Shown here in pieces: positions 63,347 to 64,000 of a DNA stretch of 64,000 bases. The notes beneath the pieces are model-generated. The model did no database searches, was not told the origin of the DNA, and saw only the letters and a program-made list of their open reading frames with translations. This DNA comes from Candidatus Hermodarchaeota archaeon (GTDB lineage Archaea; Asgardarchaeota; Hermodarchaeia; Hermodarchaeales; Hermodarchaeaceae). The position numbers and the translations under genes are program-made. The stretch covers positions 38,881 to 102,880 of the forward strand of contig JAEOTO010000022.1 of the NCBI GenBank assembly GCA_016839805.1. The letters run 5' to 3'. Each line of letters opens with the position of its first letter. Within the stretch, counting starts at the first letter, position 1.

Positions 63347-63796
63347 ATGAGTGAAGAACCCAAACCCAGCCGCGTACTCAAATGTGCTGAATGTGGCGCT
63401 AAGCTTCTATATGAAATAATAATGCCTGGACGCCCTATCATCTGTGAATACTGCGGTGCCAAAAATATTGAACCACGAGAGAAAAAATTGCACACTCCCT
63501 TCACCCGACGAAGACGCATGGCTGCACGCCGAGGCCCCCATCGTGCACCCCTTCTCCGCACAGTCAAACTACTTGCAGACAAAGGTGCCATCGATCTCAA
63601 AGTCTTGCGACAATACACGAAACGCAACATTGACCGCAAAATGCGTCCTCCTGTAGCTCTCCGACACGCCCTCCGTCAAATGCGCGATGAAGACAAACTA
63701 GACCGGGAAAAAATCTTAACTGCAATTGATGAACTCATCGGTGAACAAAAACTCCCAAAACAGGCACGAGTAAATATTTCGCGGCTACTCAAATAA
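63347..63796 (+). CDS. Zinc-ribbon protein with basic helical C-terminus (149 aa)
   Basis: A 149-residue protein with one zinc ribbon (CAEC near 13-16 and CEYC near 33-36), a strongly basic linker (TRRRRMAARRGPHR) and a helical C-terminal domain (LLADKGAIDLKVLRQY to the end). The basic linker suggests binding to nucleic acid. No family is recognised. It lies 68 bases after the glycerate kinase gene. Confidence 0.6.
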   Translation: MSEEPKPSRVLKCAECGAKLLYEIIMPGRPIICEYCGAKNIEPREKKLHTPFTRRRRMAARRGPHRAPLLRTVKLLADKGAIDLKVLRQYTKRNIDRKMRPPVALRHALRQMRDEDKLDREKILTAIDELIGEQKLPKQARVNISRLLK

Positions 63797-63860
63797 CGCC
63801 AATCATACCCTCAAAATCTAATAAATGAATACGGATTGTTATCAAATCAACAAAATGTGA

Positions 63861-63991
63861 CACTGGGTATAATGGCGGATTAGGCACCTCCAAGAAAAGG
63901 ACATTTGTCCAATTAAGGACACAATTGGAGGGGAGAGGGAATGGTTTTCTAGGGGGGAGGGAAGTGCCAAGATCTTTCGCCAAACCCAGTG
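63861..63991. repeat. Imperfect terminal-inverted-repeat element
   Basis: CACTGGGT (63861-63868) and its reverse complement ACCCAGTG (63984-63991) flank 115 bases. The arms match further in (GGCAC near 63883 against GTGCC near 63964). Between them lie nested short palindromes (GGACATTTGTCC, then CCAATT...AATTGG). The layout is that of a small MITE-like repeat or a long RNA hairpin. It has no ORF that I would trust. Confidence 0.4.
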
Positions 63992-64000
63992 TTCCCAATA

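Noticed and set aside
63789..63998. 69-residue minus-strand ORF at the window end
   Set aside because: It runs through the inverted-repeat element, has no motif and no good start.

Overview
The window reads as a chromosomal segment of an archaeon, most likely an Asgard archaeon. Pointers are two Ras/Rab-type small GTPases (36476-37024, 43249-43836), a form III-type RuBisCO, an archaeal NikR with its operator, an F420-type LLM oxidoreductase, TATA-like promoter boxes, and a full set of ubiquitin-like conjugation proteins. Base composition is moderate, genes are dense with short gaps, and starts are often preceded by GGTG/GAGG. I saw no rRNA, convincing tRNA, CRISPR array, transposase or prophage. 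Lineage within Asgard cannot be fixed from the sequence alone.

Layout. 1-13,200: mixed metabolism and regulation (truncated 2-oxoacid:acceptor oxidoreductase, alpha/beta hydrolase, HemW-like radical SAM protein divergent from nikR across a NikR-type operator, DUF302 and AhpD-like pair, methyltransferase, DUF255 thioredoxin-domain protein, nuclease-fold protein, glycosyltransferase-like protein, ThDP enzyme, metallo-beta-lactamase protein, NTF2-like protein, nitronate monooxygenase). 13,200-25,000: LLM oxidoreductase, pentapeptide-repeat membrane protein, HGSNAT-like acyltransferase, NMT1-type binding protein, MoaD-like protein, pyruvate kinase, HEAT-repeat protein, a two-subunit CoA-transferase, YjbQ, EamA transporter, rhomboid protease. 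25,000-31,400: an oppBCDF operon divergent from its binding protein, whose domain order looks circularly permuted. 31,400-40,000: RuBisCO, DUF763, TrpB2, GTPase, zinc-ribbon protein, phosphodiesterase-like protein. 40,000-48,900: larE-larC divergent from larB (nickel-pincer cofactor), second GTPase, malic enzyme, tandem HAD hydrolases, an SF2 helicase-like protein with eroded motifs. 58,900-64,000: histone-deacetylase-like enzyme, Eis-like acetyltransferase, glycerate 2-kinase and zinc-ribbon protein.

The most unusual region is 49,029-58,929. One half is a ubiquitin-like modification cluster: JAMM/JAB peptidase and E1-like enzyme on the + strand, converging with a - strand operon encoding a beta-grasp modifier, an E2-like protein with a candidate catalytic Cys, a 75-residue acidic protein, a RING-like zinc-finger protein and a transglutaminase-fold protein. 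The other half, divergent across a 240-base promoter region, is a four-gene operon whose genes overlap by four bases: an SMC ATPase whose signature and Walker B motifs resemble eukaryotic Smc5/Smc6 more than Smc1-4, a candidate kleisin, a tandem winged-helix (KITE/Nse3-like) protein, and a second zinc-finger protein with the same Cys spacing as the one in the modifier operon. Short hydrophobic-plus-acidic motifs resembling SUMO-interacting motifs recur in the tails of several of these proteins. My working inference is an archaeal SMC5/6-like complex coupled to its own ubiquitin/SUMO-like modification system, comparable in logic to eukaryotic Smc5/6 with its Nse1 RING and Nse2 SUMO ligase subunits. 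The individual enzyme families are well supported; the coupling is inference from gene order, the shared zinc finger and the shared motifs.
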